Assembly: GCA_017591395.1 (NCBI GenBank)
Contig: WEDG01000697.1
Span: 1-64,000 of the forward strand
Length of the DNA: 64,000 bases
Source: Schistocephalus solidus
Taxonomy: Eukaryota; Platyhelminthes; Cestoda; Diphyllobothriidea; Diphyllobothriidae
Direction of reading: 5' to 3'
Both the position numbers and the translations under genes were made by a program. Under the pieces are notes generated by a model, which was given only the letters and a program-made list of their open reading frames with translations, searched no databases and was not told the origin of the DNA. Shown here in pieces: positions 10,982 to 21,500 of this stretch. Every line of letters begins with the position of its first letter. Positions within the stretch are counted from its first letter, which is position 1.

Positions 10982-11488
10982 ATGTCCCGCAAGCGACTCG
11001 CAAAAAGACGAAAGGTTGCAGCTTCTTCTCCATCCTTGAGTAATAGAGTAATGGAAGGGGACCTATCTAGCGTATGCGAGACTTCGCAGCCCTCTGTAGA
11101 TATTGTCAACTCTAAAATCCCTTTGGTAAATCTGGAACCTCTTGATCCTCTGATTGCTCAAGCCTACACCTCGTCCTGCGTTAATCGATCGTCGTCTGAC
11201 GAACTGGTAGATTTTTTGCTTAAAGGAACTATAACCAATGCCTCTGACACAGTTATCCAAAAGGCTTTTAAATTCATTGGGATAATTAGCTCCGAAACCG
11301 AAGAACGGATAAAACGCAAGCATAATTTTATACTGCGTAATATTCCCAGTTACATATCTGCTTTCGACGGCGTGCGTTTGTTTCCGGAAAGCAGTGGCTT
11401 GGATTCCGAGTCGCGTATGCTAAACGACTCCACTCGCTCAGTCGTAATGCCCCATACTAGTCACGCTCTTTTCCTTGATAGAAGTTGA
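10982..11488 (+). CDS. ORF1 of group B LINE (N-terminal part)
   Basis: A 168-residue frame starting ATG at 10982 with a strongly basic N-terminus (MSRKRLAKRRK, a possible nuclear-localisation signal). A low-complexity middle follows, then ISSETEERIKRKHNFILRNI, which resembles the short charged helix and beta strand opening the RNA-binding part of CR1-type ORF1 proteins. It probably bound element RNA. The frame stops at 11486-11488, and the following frame 11475-12146 is rich in Ser/Pro/Arg and overlaps it, so the original ORF1 was probably longer and is now frameshifted. Confidence 0.55.
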   Translation: MSRKRLAKRRKVAASSPSLSNRVMEGDLSSVCETSQPSVDIVNSKIPLVNLEPLDPLIAQAYTSSCVNRSSSDELVDFLLKGTITNASDTVIQKAFKFIGIISSETEERIKRKHNFILRNIPSYISAFDGVRLFPESSGLDSESRMLNDSTRSVVMPHTSHALFLDRS

Positions 11489-12417
11489 CTTCATACTCTC
11501 TAGGAAGGAGATAAGTAGAGAATTTTGTCGAAAATGGCATTCCTCGGTTTCCACTGACCTCACCCCAATGCAGAGAAAACTGAAAAATGTTAAATTGTCG
11601 ACAAGCAACAGAGAAATGACTACCACTGTTGCCATGTTGAACAAATTGCCTCCAATCTCATCTACGGCTTCGCCATCTGAAGCTCCAGCTAACTCTGCAC
11701 GGAAAACAACCTTGATTAATCTTTTGGGATCTCAAGAAAACAGTACTTCTTTTTTCGTTCTCAAGACGGCAGTACTCCGCCTATTACCATACCCATACCA
11801 AGTTTACCAGTTACTCCTGGTAAACCAACGCAGATTTCTAGCTCAAAGACAAGTCCGTCTAAAGTCTCAACAACTCGAAAACCGCAAAAATTTAGTCTCT
11901 CCACGAAAACTACTCCGTTACGATCGCCTATTTCTCCCAAAAACATCCCCACCCCAACAAAATCGAATTTCCAGCTATCACCCAGGTCTCATACTGAGGC
12001 CGATAAACGAAACATACAAGCATTCTCGCCCAAAAATAGTGCTTCTGTGCCACTCACAGCAGTGCATCCCCCACCCCGTAGCCAATTTTCGCTACGGTCA
12101 TTTTCCCAGTTGTCTCTCAATACGAAGGGTCCTGCTGGACTACTAGACTCACCTGAACTTCTGTGTCACCTTAATAGTAATAATTTGCAGAATCCTGTTC
12201 AGGGATTTCCCGGTCATGCCCCAATAGCCGGCAGTTGTGCTCAGTTCCCCTTTCTGTCATTTCCACCTCCATATTTTACTCCAATTCACCCACATCAGGA
12301 GCGTATGATCCCACCTTTTTTCCAGTACAGGGCGGGAGCACCCGCCCCCAACGTTCAGTGGCCCGTGAACCACTGGATGAATTAGCCGCTCTCCCTAAAA
12401 AACAACCACCTTGCCCA

Positions 12418-13075
12418 CCTAAACTGTTCTTTCTAAATGCTAGATACTTGCTCAAAAAAATGCCCCTGCTTCAGACTCTAGTCTTTGTCCACTGTCCAGA
12501 TATCGTTATAGTAACTGAAACATGGGCAACACCTTCCGTAGCCGACCCCGAACTCTCTCTTATAGGTTATAATTGTACTCGAAATGATTGCCGTAATAGT
12601 CGTGGTGGAGGAAGCTGTATCTATATTAAACAAGTGCTGCAATTTATGACCTTAGATCATCCACAATTTACTGCGGTTGACGAGAGCTGCTGGCTTCAAA
12701 TTACCTTAAAAATAGGAACACTTTACTCATTGGTTGTGTCTATTGCCCGCCCAATACCAGTGAGGATTTCGATCTCCGTCTCTCACAAGCATTCCATGCC
12801 GCAGTTGACTTAAATTTTAAGTATTGCTTAATTGCAGGTGATTTCAACCTTCCTGACATTCGCTGGTTTCCGGTCCCTCCGGCCCCAGAAAGTTCGAGGA
12901 CTTTCTCGAGGCCGTAGATATTGGCATGTGGACCCAGGTTGTTGACTTCCCTACCCGAGGATCAAGAAAACTTGATCTAATCTTCTGCAGAGGTTGCCTG
13001 CCTTTGACAGTGTCATCATTAGGCCCACTTGGGAGCTCAGACCATGATATCGTTGTTTCTACACTATAACTCGAA
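12418..13075 (+). pseudogene. Endonuclease of group B LINE
   Basis: APE-type endonuclease spread over three frames. Motifs in order: KLFFLNAR (conserved Asn), VIVTETWATP (catalytic Glu), RNSRGGGSCIYI, then after a frameshift near 12720 GCVYCPPNTSEDFDLRL and AGDFNLPDIRWF (Asp-Asn), then after another shift near 12900-12950 DFPTRGSRKLDLIF and GSSDHDIVVS (Ser-Asp-His). All catalytic motifs are still visible, but at least two indels and a stop at about 12917 break the protein. It would have nicked the target DNA to prime reverse transcription. Confidence 0.8.
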
Positions 13076-13276
13076 ACCGATGAAACGCTTCCCAAGAAAT
13101 ATAGCTTTTTCTTTTGATTTTTCGATTAGCGCTTTCGACAGAATTATTGATACATCTTAACTCCCACGACTGGACTAATTTCTTTATGTGTCAGGATGTG
13201 AAAACCTGTACCGGTATGCTTTACCAGGTTTTAGATCCACTTACTTCTCGTTTTGTTCCCCGTAAGAAATTAATTA

Positions 13277-15151
13277 ATGTCGCGGAGGAGGTTTATCTCC
13301 CTTTATCTTTTCGCTGTATGTTGCGTAAACTCTCTCGTCGATTCCATTTTGCAAAACGACATTTCCGTTCTGCCCTTGATTCACCGTATTTTTGAGCAGG
13401 CCAAGAGGTTAACCGAAGAAAAACAGCAAGCTGAAGAGGTCAAATATGTCGAAAACCGTTCGTTAAATGTAGCGAAACTTTTTTCACGCGCAATTAGAAC
13501 CCATAGTAAAACATGGCACCCCGTACTACTGGATTCCATTGGCAATCCTGTAGTTGATGACAAATTGACGGCTGATAGTTTTAACGTTTTCTTGTCCAGA
13601 ACATTTATTGAAGAATTTGACCGCTCCCCTCCGCCCATCCAGGTTTGGACCGGTGCCGTCCTCGAAACCATAACTTTTTACCCTCTGGGACGTAACCGTA
13701 GCCATTCGACGTTTTTCGTCAATCTTTTAGTCCTGGACCAGATGGCGTACCGATCAGTATTATAAAGGCGGATGCTAATGATATTTTTCCCCGTCACTTA
13801 TATGTAAGATATTTAATCTAGCTCTTGAAAGTGAAACCTTTCCCAGTGTATGGAAGGAATCGCATATTCTACCTATCCCCAAACGCGGCCAATCTACGTC
13901 ATTTGACGATTTTAGGCCAATCAACACACTGTCCGCAGCTTCGAAAATCCTTGAGACCTTGATCAAAGCTAAGATGATGTATCATTTAACTGAGAATAAC
14001 CTATTGAGTGCAGCCCAGCATGGGTTCCTCAAAAACTAGGTCTTGTGACACATGTCAGCTCTCTTTCTTTGATCATGTTCTGGATAATGGCTTTGCACTT
14101 TACATAGTCTATTTCGATTTCACCAAGGCCTTCGATCGTGTTGACCATGCCCTTCTTCTCCTGAAACTCCCCTCTTTCGGTATATGTGGTAAACTTCTGA
14201 GCTTGATATCTTCTTACCTGAGCTCTCGTAGACAACATGTTAAGATCTCCAAGGCTATCTCAAACTCGGCACGTGTGAGGAGTGGTTATTCAGGGTAGTG
14301 TGCTAGGACCCCTTTTATTTTGTCTTTTTGTCAATGATGTGCCAGGTTTATTTCGAAATGGTAGGCCCTTTATGTATGCCGACGGTTTAAAAGTTGCCTA
14401 TCGATACAAGCCGGCAGATCGCGACAACGTGCTTGATCTATTAAAAAATGATCTCGAGGCCTTTTCCCAGTGGTGCTGCACATGGCGCCTTTCCCTTTCT
14501 TGGCACAAATGTTCCGTTATGGTTGTCGGTGACAACCATCAGCCTCATCTAAGCATAGATGGCCACGATATAAATGTACCTGGCGTTATTAAGGACTTGA
14601 GCATATCATATTCCAACGGTCTCAATCTTTCAGAGCATTGCGCCTTGATTGTCTCCAAAGCACGCAGAACTGCCGGGTTTATCCTCCGAAATTTTAAAAC
14701 TATTGATATTAGACTCCGCCTTTATAAAATGTACGTTAGACCTGGCCAGGAATACTGCTCGTTTCTATTTAGCCTTCTGCACGCTAGCGAACGAAAGAAA
14801 ATAGAATCGGTCCAACACTTCTTCACGAAAAGAATTTTATCGTTGGAGCACCGTAATCTGTCGTATCAAGAACGCTGTGGGCTTGTTAACATTGATCCCT
14901 TATGGTTTCGCCGAGTGCAGAAGGGATTATTTTTGCTGTTTAAGCTTTTGAATAATCGTACATTTAATCCCCTTATCACTGTGAGGCAGCTTAACCATCC
15001 TCGGCGCAGCAGTCATCGCAATGTCTTTTTATTTCTTCCATTAGCTCGCACAGATAAGTATCGACGGTTCTTTTCGGTAAACGCCATGGCCATGTGGAAT
15101 AAACTTCCCCATAATATAAAAGTCCAGCGGAGTTATTCTTGTTTAAGATAA
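13277..15151 (+). pseudogene. Reverse transcriptase of group B LINE, YADD changed to YADG
   Basis: Non-LTR reverse transcriptase in several frames. The N-terminal linker is at 13277-13765, then FDDFRPINTLSAASKILE at about 13900-13960, the block SAAQHGFLKN with an in-frame stop at about 14037, YFDFTKAFDRVDHALLLLKL at 14110-14170, VIQGSVLGPLLFCLFVND at 14285-14340 and the active site MYADGLK at about 14374-14394. The second catalytic aspartate of the YADD box is replaced by glycine (GGT at 14384-14386), which would abolish catalysis. The C-terminal WNKLPHNIK block ends at 15151 by a frameshift; the tail of ORF2 in the shorter copy at 9222 runs on to FGC. Confidence 0.85.
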
Positions 15152-15629
15152 CCATTACTAGTTTTTTGCATTCAGAACAGTTTCCAAGAATTCTGGGCGC
15201 CGACACGGTAGAATCTGTTTTCCTGTTCGACGGAGTGCGCGGCATCTGAACTCGATCCCAGGTGTTACCTTGAGGGATACGGCACCGTCTCTGCAGCCTG
15301 CACCCGTTGACTTCTTCGGCAGACAGTGAGCGACCGTACACGGATGCTTTCTTGCCTGAGGCAGAATCCCGGTTCCTAGCAAAGACAGAGAAACTGCATA
15401 CAGACTGCAATTGTGTTAGCCCTTCCCTGATCTGAATTGCTATCATCCTTACAGGTCGCAGTTTTTTCTCTTGAATAACATGAAAAAAGGAAAAACACTT
15501 AAAATGATATATATTCAGGAGTTTTTTTCACTGCCAGCCTCTACCCACTGAATATTTCATCTGACAATGCCTGTAAACCGGTATTAAATACAACTATTAT
15601 TATTATTATTAATAAGTGCATACTTTCTT

Positions 15630-16790
15630 AGGTTATAAGAAAGACTAACAGGGGGTAATGACAGAAAGCTTGGGGAGAGTTGAACTATTATTTAGTCGGA
15701 AAAGGAGAGAAAAGCCTGCTTCCAGTCTCCTGACCACAAGAAATTTTATCTTCGTCAGCTGGTATCTGGTTGAGTAGGAAGAAGTTTAAAGAGTCTGAAA
15801 CAGGGGTTTTTTTGAAATGCCTTTGGACATTTTCAATTTTTAACGGCTGTATTTATTCATTAAACTGAAGAAATGACAGCAAAATTCAAGAATGGAAAGT
15901 ACAAACACGCGATAAAGTCTTAATTTACTTTCCGGACGGTAGAAATTATAAGAAATAAAGCCGCAAATTTGAGTGGCTTTGGCCGTAATTCTATCGGCAA
16001 GAGGCGAAAGATCTAATTTATGTGTATCCTTAGCTCAAATCCTCGATGGAGGAACATTCAATTATAGGGCAACCTTCAAAACTAAGAGGTTGCGGTCGCC
16101 TTACAGACCCAAACCTCATGTAGTAACACATAGAAGTTGAGAACTCCATTAGCAATGTGGAGCTCCACGCCGAGCTAGCGTCATAGTCCGAATGAATTTG
16201 TTCTAGGCATCGTTCGGTCGTAGAGTTAGAGAAGGATAACATGCATTTGAAGTCATCAGCATAAATAAGAGATTAAGCATGTTTAACTATCGATGCAATA
16301 TCATTTATATTCAGTAAGAACAACAAAGGACCTAATACGCTACCTTCAAGTTCACCATTAACAATCGTGGTTGCACTTGAGTATGAGGAACCCACTAAAA
16401 CCATTTGTTTACGATCATTTAGGGAGGATCTAATAAAGTCATTAAGGGGACAATCAAAATCCCATAGCTTCAAGTTTAGCTAGATGTCGTCTATGAGGCA
16501 CTTTATCAAATGCCTTACTAAGATCAAATTAATGAATACTACAATAGATTATCATTATGAAGAGAGTTTAGTAGATTTATAAAAGACATGTGACAGGTTT
16601 TACAAGAGCGGTCCGGTAAAAAACCGTGTTGGGAAAAGTTGATAATTCGATTACTTATGCAAAAATCCGTGATTTGTTTTGCAATTAGTTTTCCGAAGAA
16701 TTTAGCAAGAGAGGGCGTTTTATGAACATCGCGATAGTTATGAATGTCAGATCGGGAACCAAATTTAAAAACTTTCAATGATCGGACCAA
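15630..16790 (-). mobile_element. Group A LINE, RT fragment
   Basis: Minus-strand RT pieces. 16790-16539 has SRSDIHNYRDVHKTPSLAKF and FSQHGFLPDRSCKTCHM, 16473-16273 has GSVLGPLLFLLNIND, and 16242-16030 is the post-active-site segment with LLMEFSTSM and YYMRFGS. The order and wording parallel the group A RT at 1857-3740. Stops and shifts separate the pieces. The 5' part is lost where a + strand group C fragment begins. Confidence 0.75.
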
Positions 16791-17820
16791 GCATATTTCT
16801 CTTGTTCATTAATGCTTGTGTACAGGAATTTAACTGCTCCTTTGCTATGTTAGCGGATGATTTAAACATCTGGAAAGTTATTCAAAATGCTGCCGATGGA
16901 GACAATGTCTGAAACAATTTTCGTCAATTGGACGAGTGGTCCCGCATATGGCCCTTGTTTTTCAAATCAAACAAATGCACCTGCTTTGTCTGGAAAATCA
17001 AAATCAGATAAATGATATGCAACCCTACCATTTGAAAGGTATGCAACTCAGAGAAGCAGAAACACAGAAGGTTCTCGCCTTTAGGATGACAGACAACCTG
17101 AAGTCTTCTACGCAATGTTGCAAGGTGGCTAAATGTGCCAATTCAATGCTATACGCCAACAAGCGGGCATTTGAATTTTTCTATGGATACTGCTTTTCTT
17201 ACGTCTTTGGTACATTTTTAAGGCCACATCTTCAATATGCGACCCAAGCCTGTTGACTGTGGGCCCAGCAGGATTATATCCTGCTCGAAAGGGTGCAGCA
17301 GCGAGCCACAAAATAAATAAGAGGTCAAGGTGAACTGCCATATGAGATCGGCCCAAAAAACCTAAAGCTCTATCTTCTGAGTTAAAGGAAGTTGTGCGGA
17401 GACTTGATACAACCCATCTGTAGCGTGAGTGGCATGGATTGCGCCCTCCTGCGTGATGACTTTTCCAACTTGCCGCTACGACTAATCTCAGAGGTTATCC
17501 AGTCAACCTATGTGTGCCCACAGGAATATTGGATGTGAGGAAGTATTTTTTATCCAACCGTGCCGTGGAACTGTGGAATAAGCTACTGGAGGCGATTGTA
17601 ATGTCCCAGTCTGTGGAGACATTTAAAAATCGGCTTCACATGCATAACATGTTTACTTAACGTTAAAAATGCCAGTGTTCGAATTAAATCTGCCTGCATT
17701 CACTTGGCTTAAACTTCTTTACATTGATTCTTATTCTCGCATCTTTTAATGTGACAAAAATGGAACTCAAATTTGTAGGCCTATTTCCCTCAAATACACT
17801 AAACTGAACCGAATGGGCTA
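16791..17820 (+). mobile_element. Group C LINE, RT C-terminus and 3' tail
   Basis: Starts inside the RT with FLLFINACVQEF and LADDLNIWK (the YADD box with Tyr replaced by Leu), then broken frames matching KSSTQCCKVAKCAN and a C-terminal block. It ends with a 3' sequence (TAGGCCTATTTCCCTCAAATACAC..AACTGAACC) resembling the 6560-6612 tail. It is decayed by many stops and joined head-to-head with the group A fragment. Confidence 0.7.
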
Positions 17821-18451
17821 CGTAGTGTGCGGCTTATATCCCTAAAGGTAATTGTGTGTCTGAGCAGCCTAACTCGCATTTTTTATATAATGCGATTTGG
17901 GAAAAAGTTTTTTCTAGCTGTACTGCTACTGATTTTTTTACTTGTTGGCCTAGTGCGATTCGTTTATTAATATATTTACCCCATGGTTTGTTTTTGTAAA
18001 ATTGTACTTCTTTTTAATCAAACACTGTCAATTTTTCCCTTTATCCCTACACGGCTCTTCTGCCAATTACCAAGCTTACTTTTGCTCATGGTTTTTGACG
18101 CCTCTGTATTTTTTTAAACTCAAACTCTTCTTCACTCACTTACCAACGTGATTTTGAACCATCCTATTTTTTATTGAGAAGCCAGATGCTTATCCCTCCA
18201 CTTTTTGTCAGTGAGGATCCCGAGAGCAAATTACGTTACCCTTTAAAATATGCACACCTTAGAATAAATAATCACATTCATCATGGAAAAAAAATACTTG
18301 AACTCGCATTTCTTAATCTCAGCGGCGCCATACTTAAAGCTTCTGAGAGCGGCCATTGTTGTTTTTTTGCGCTGTGGTTGAGGTGTGTTTTGTTTCATTC
18401 TGGTCTATTAATTTAAGCAGTCATTTTTCTGACCATTTTTTTGCATTTTAG
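17821..18451. other. Gene-upstream region without recognised gene
   Basis: T-rich sequence upstream of the GW182 gene. I see no coding family, TATA-type promoter or CpG-dense block that I would defend. It must contain or adjoin the promoter, or the intron preceding the first coding exon. Confidence 0.4.
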
Positions 18452-18507
18452 CCATTTTCACCCGCATTTTATCTCAAATGAGAACCTTTCACTAATTCCT
18501 CGGTCAA
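18437..18507 (+). promoter_or_regulatory. Splice acceptor and 5' leader before the GW182 start codon
   Basis: A strong acceptor (CATTTTTTTGCATTTTAG ending at 18451) lies 56 bases before the ATG at 18508. The leader contains an in-frame TAA at 18493-18495, so the reading frame cannot extend upstream, and a five-codon upstream ORF beginning at about 18477. Such an acceptor could join a 5' UTR exon or, since flatworms use spliced-leader trans-splicing, receive a leader RNA; the sequence does not tell which. Confidence 0.5.
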
Positions 18508-18574
18508 ATGTCTCACGCTGGTGGTGGTACGGGAGAATGTAACTCCGGCATGCACTCATGGAATCGAACTCCAG
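18508..18574 (+). CDS. GW182: GW182 coding exon 1
   Basis: Starts at ATG 18508 with MSHAGGG, contains the first W motif (HSWNRTP) and ends with one base of a Gly codon before donor GTATGT. Too short for simple ORF searches. The split codon G|GA fits exon 2, and an upstream in-frame TAA supports this start. Confidence 0.75.
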
Positions 18575-21500
18575 GTATGTTTTATTGCTAAGTTACTGGT
18601 TAGATCTTTGCTCATTTCCCAATAAAATGGTCTATTGTCTTGCTGTTTAGGAAAGCCTAACTTAACTGGGACTTCTTCCAGCCTCGAAAGTTCCTCACCC
18701 TGGGGTGTAAACAATAAAATAGTTAGCTCGGGCAGATTTTCAGGGGATTCTGGTTCAATAGAAGACGTCTGGTCAAATTTGACCGATTGTTCCTCGCGAA
18801 ATCTTGACAATGCAACGCTGTGGCCAACGCCTGCTGAGGTTGCCGGGGGCCCTCGCCATGATTCGGACGACTTCTCCGTAAGTTTCTTTGTATTTAAATT
18901 ATTCAAGTTGTCTTGGTTATCAACTCATAATTTTAAAATCTCAAAGGGCCACCGGCTAAAAACGAGACTTGCATAATTCAGACAGCGTAAACTGTTTTTA
19001 CTATGAGTGGACGATTGTGTGAAAACCTTGGCATGCGTTCGAGTTGTCGCCAATATTTTATATTCTCTGTTTACTCTATCTTCCTTTGAAAATATTTTAC
19101 CTTCGTTTTTTTTTCTTAGCACGTTCGTTGTTTATCGGCGTTTCTTTCCTTGCAGTGGAACGCAGCCCCGGCTGGTGCCACCCTAGCTTTACGTTCGGCA
19201 CTAGGATGTTCTGACGAACGCACTCAGAATTCAACTTGGTCATCTCTCGATGCAACACAGCAACCAGCCTCTGACATCCCACGTGCAATTATCGGTCAAC
19301 AGTCGGGAAATAGTGGGCCGACCGCTGACGTCGGCCAATGCTTCGAGTCCGGGGAAGGGAATGGTGTCCAAGGGCAGCATTTACCTGGTGTCAGCAACAA
19401 AAGCAAAAATTCCTCCCGCCCAAACGAACAGGGTGACTGCCATAATTTTCCCAGCTGGGGTTCACCAGTTGACGGAGAATTTAATGTCTTTCCAAGTAAG
19501 ACACTTGAATTTTAACCATTCTTCGTTATCATGCAACCTAAATTGCTGCGTTTGAATTACCACTTGGCTCTTACATTGCGCCTAATGATCCATGTACTTT
19601 CAAAGTAATTTCAAGTTTAGGGTTGAAGAGATTTGACGGCTGTTTCCATCTATCACTCCTCATTATATACTGTAGGTCCGTTATTGTCCCGTCTGTCAGC
19701 TTCGTATGTGTTGTCTTTACTATGGTGATTCTTATAGCAAACAATCACTTTCTATCTTCGCGTCTGCCTATTATGCTTTATGATCAATTTTCAGCCCTGT
19801 TTTTTTTCGCCAGCATCACCCAAAAGTTATCGTTACCTTAATATTGGATATTTTCTCGTAGGTCCATCTACTGACAACACAACTGTTGGTAAACAGCCTG
19901 ATAATCGGAGCCTTTTGGGTGATTGCTCCGCTTTGAATGCGACCGCTTGCTCAAGCATAAGTGACTCTGCTAACCATACTGACGGCACTTGTGAAAATGA
20001 TGAGATCGTAAGTGTCCTTGTTAATTCCAAGGATTGCTGGGGCCAAAGACCCGTTGACCAAAGCACGCCGTGGGATGTGTCCATTCTGGCCTCGGAGGAA
20101 AATACCATTTGCGGATCCTCCGCCGCAACTGCCTCTGCTAGCGCCTCAACATTTGGGCAGTCGCAAGTTTCTGGACTGCTTGGAGATGCCGTCTCAGTAG
20201 CACTGCAACAACAGCGTCGCATTAAAGGTGGCATCGCTAAGCAATCTTCCGGGATTCTCTCGGCTGGATCTTTTGAGTCAAACGTCTGGCCCAGTGAGCC
20301 CCCCAATGGTACAGGTATCTGGGAATCACACTATGAAAGCCTCGGTGAGAGGACCGCTCGTCGGAAGCAACCATCTGCTGTATCTCCCTCAACTATCACA
20401 AGTTCTCCCGGACATTCTCGCCTAGCTCAACCAGTTTGTGGTGGCCCTAATTTGTCCACCGGATCAATCATACCCACCGGGCGCACTCCTTTGCTTCCGC
20501 CCTCCAGCGGTGCTGCCGGTGGGATACTCCCTAGTTACGGCCCCTCGACTGGAGGTAACGCATCACCCAGTTTTATGTCACCCGGACAGCGTCCGGCAGC
20601 AGGGGGACTGTTCGGTTATCCTGGATACCTGCAACAGCAGCAACCCCAAGGACGGTTCGGATCACCATTTCAGTCCGCAGCTGGAAGGACTGGTATTGCC
20701 GGACCAAACGGCATACTTGGTATGCCCGGGGGGTTCCGTCCCCTGCAGGCTTCTGCTGCTGGTGCCCCGATGCCCTCTAACTGGCCTATTTCGATTTCAG
20801 ATGGTCCGGGTAAGTCTTCTTGCCCCACTTTATCTGTTGGTTGCCCATTATATATTCACATTGAACGTATTTAACGCATCTTCGAGGGCAGGTAATAATA
20901 TTACTCATCCCTTACAATTTCCATCTGATCGATGATCATTCTATTTCCTTTATGAATTATTGCATCTTCAGGTTTCGTGCATTTCCCTACAAAGAGTCTA
21001 GTCATTATGTAGTGATCAAAAGTTTCTTCTCTGTCCTATCCAAGTACTTTGACGCAAATCATCGTAACTAGCATTAGACTTCTGTTGTTTTTATTTTGAG
21101 AATCTGTCCTTTGTAGTAATTGGATAGTGCTGCAGACGCATATCTCAAATCCACAAGCGTAAATATGCCACGGAATATCATTCTTTCAGATTTCGTTAGA
21201 TTCATCAGGCTGACGACTTGATGCAGACGCTTATTGCGCTCGCCAAACTGCTGCCTTCCTCTTTGCGTTATTTACTAGAGTAAGCACAAAAGGAAGTGGT
21301 GGGTTCGGTGCAGACGTTTAAAATGACTTAGTCACCCACTGGATGGCGTAGTTTAGTATTACCCCCTCGTTAACTCAAAATCCTATCACATACGGTATTT
21401 AACCACTGCTCAGGGCTTTCTTGTTTTCACTTCTTTGGCTGCAGCTTCCCCTTGCATTCCGCTGCCGTTGTTTGGTTTATGTTTGGCCCGTTTTCGTTCT

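Larger units (their letters stand above)
10840..15612 (+). mobile_element. Group B CR1-like LINE, near full length
   Basis: A 4.8-kb LINE with a 5' UTR, an ORF1 frame at 10982, an endonuclease at about 12418-13075, a reverse transcriptase to 15150 and a 3' UTR ending TGCCTGTAAACCGG then an (ATT)n tail at 15594-15612. The 5' edge is approximate; a small direct repeat GTGCTCAGATTGTGCTCAG lies at about 10842-10860. Both ORFs carry several frameshifts and stops, and the RT active site is mutated, so it is dead. Confidence 0.8.

Noticed and set aside
20007..20017. GTAAGTGTCC as the end of GW182 exon 4
   Set aside because: The frame continues open for 800 bases with further GW-type motifs (CWGQ, PWDV), so the main exon runs to 20809. 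It may still be a minor alternative donor.
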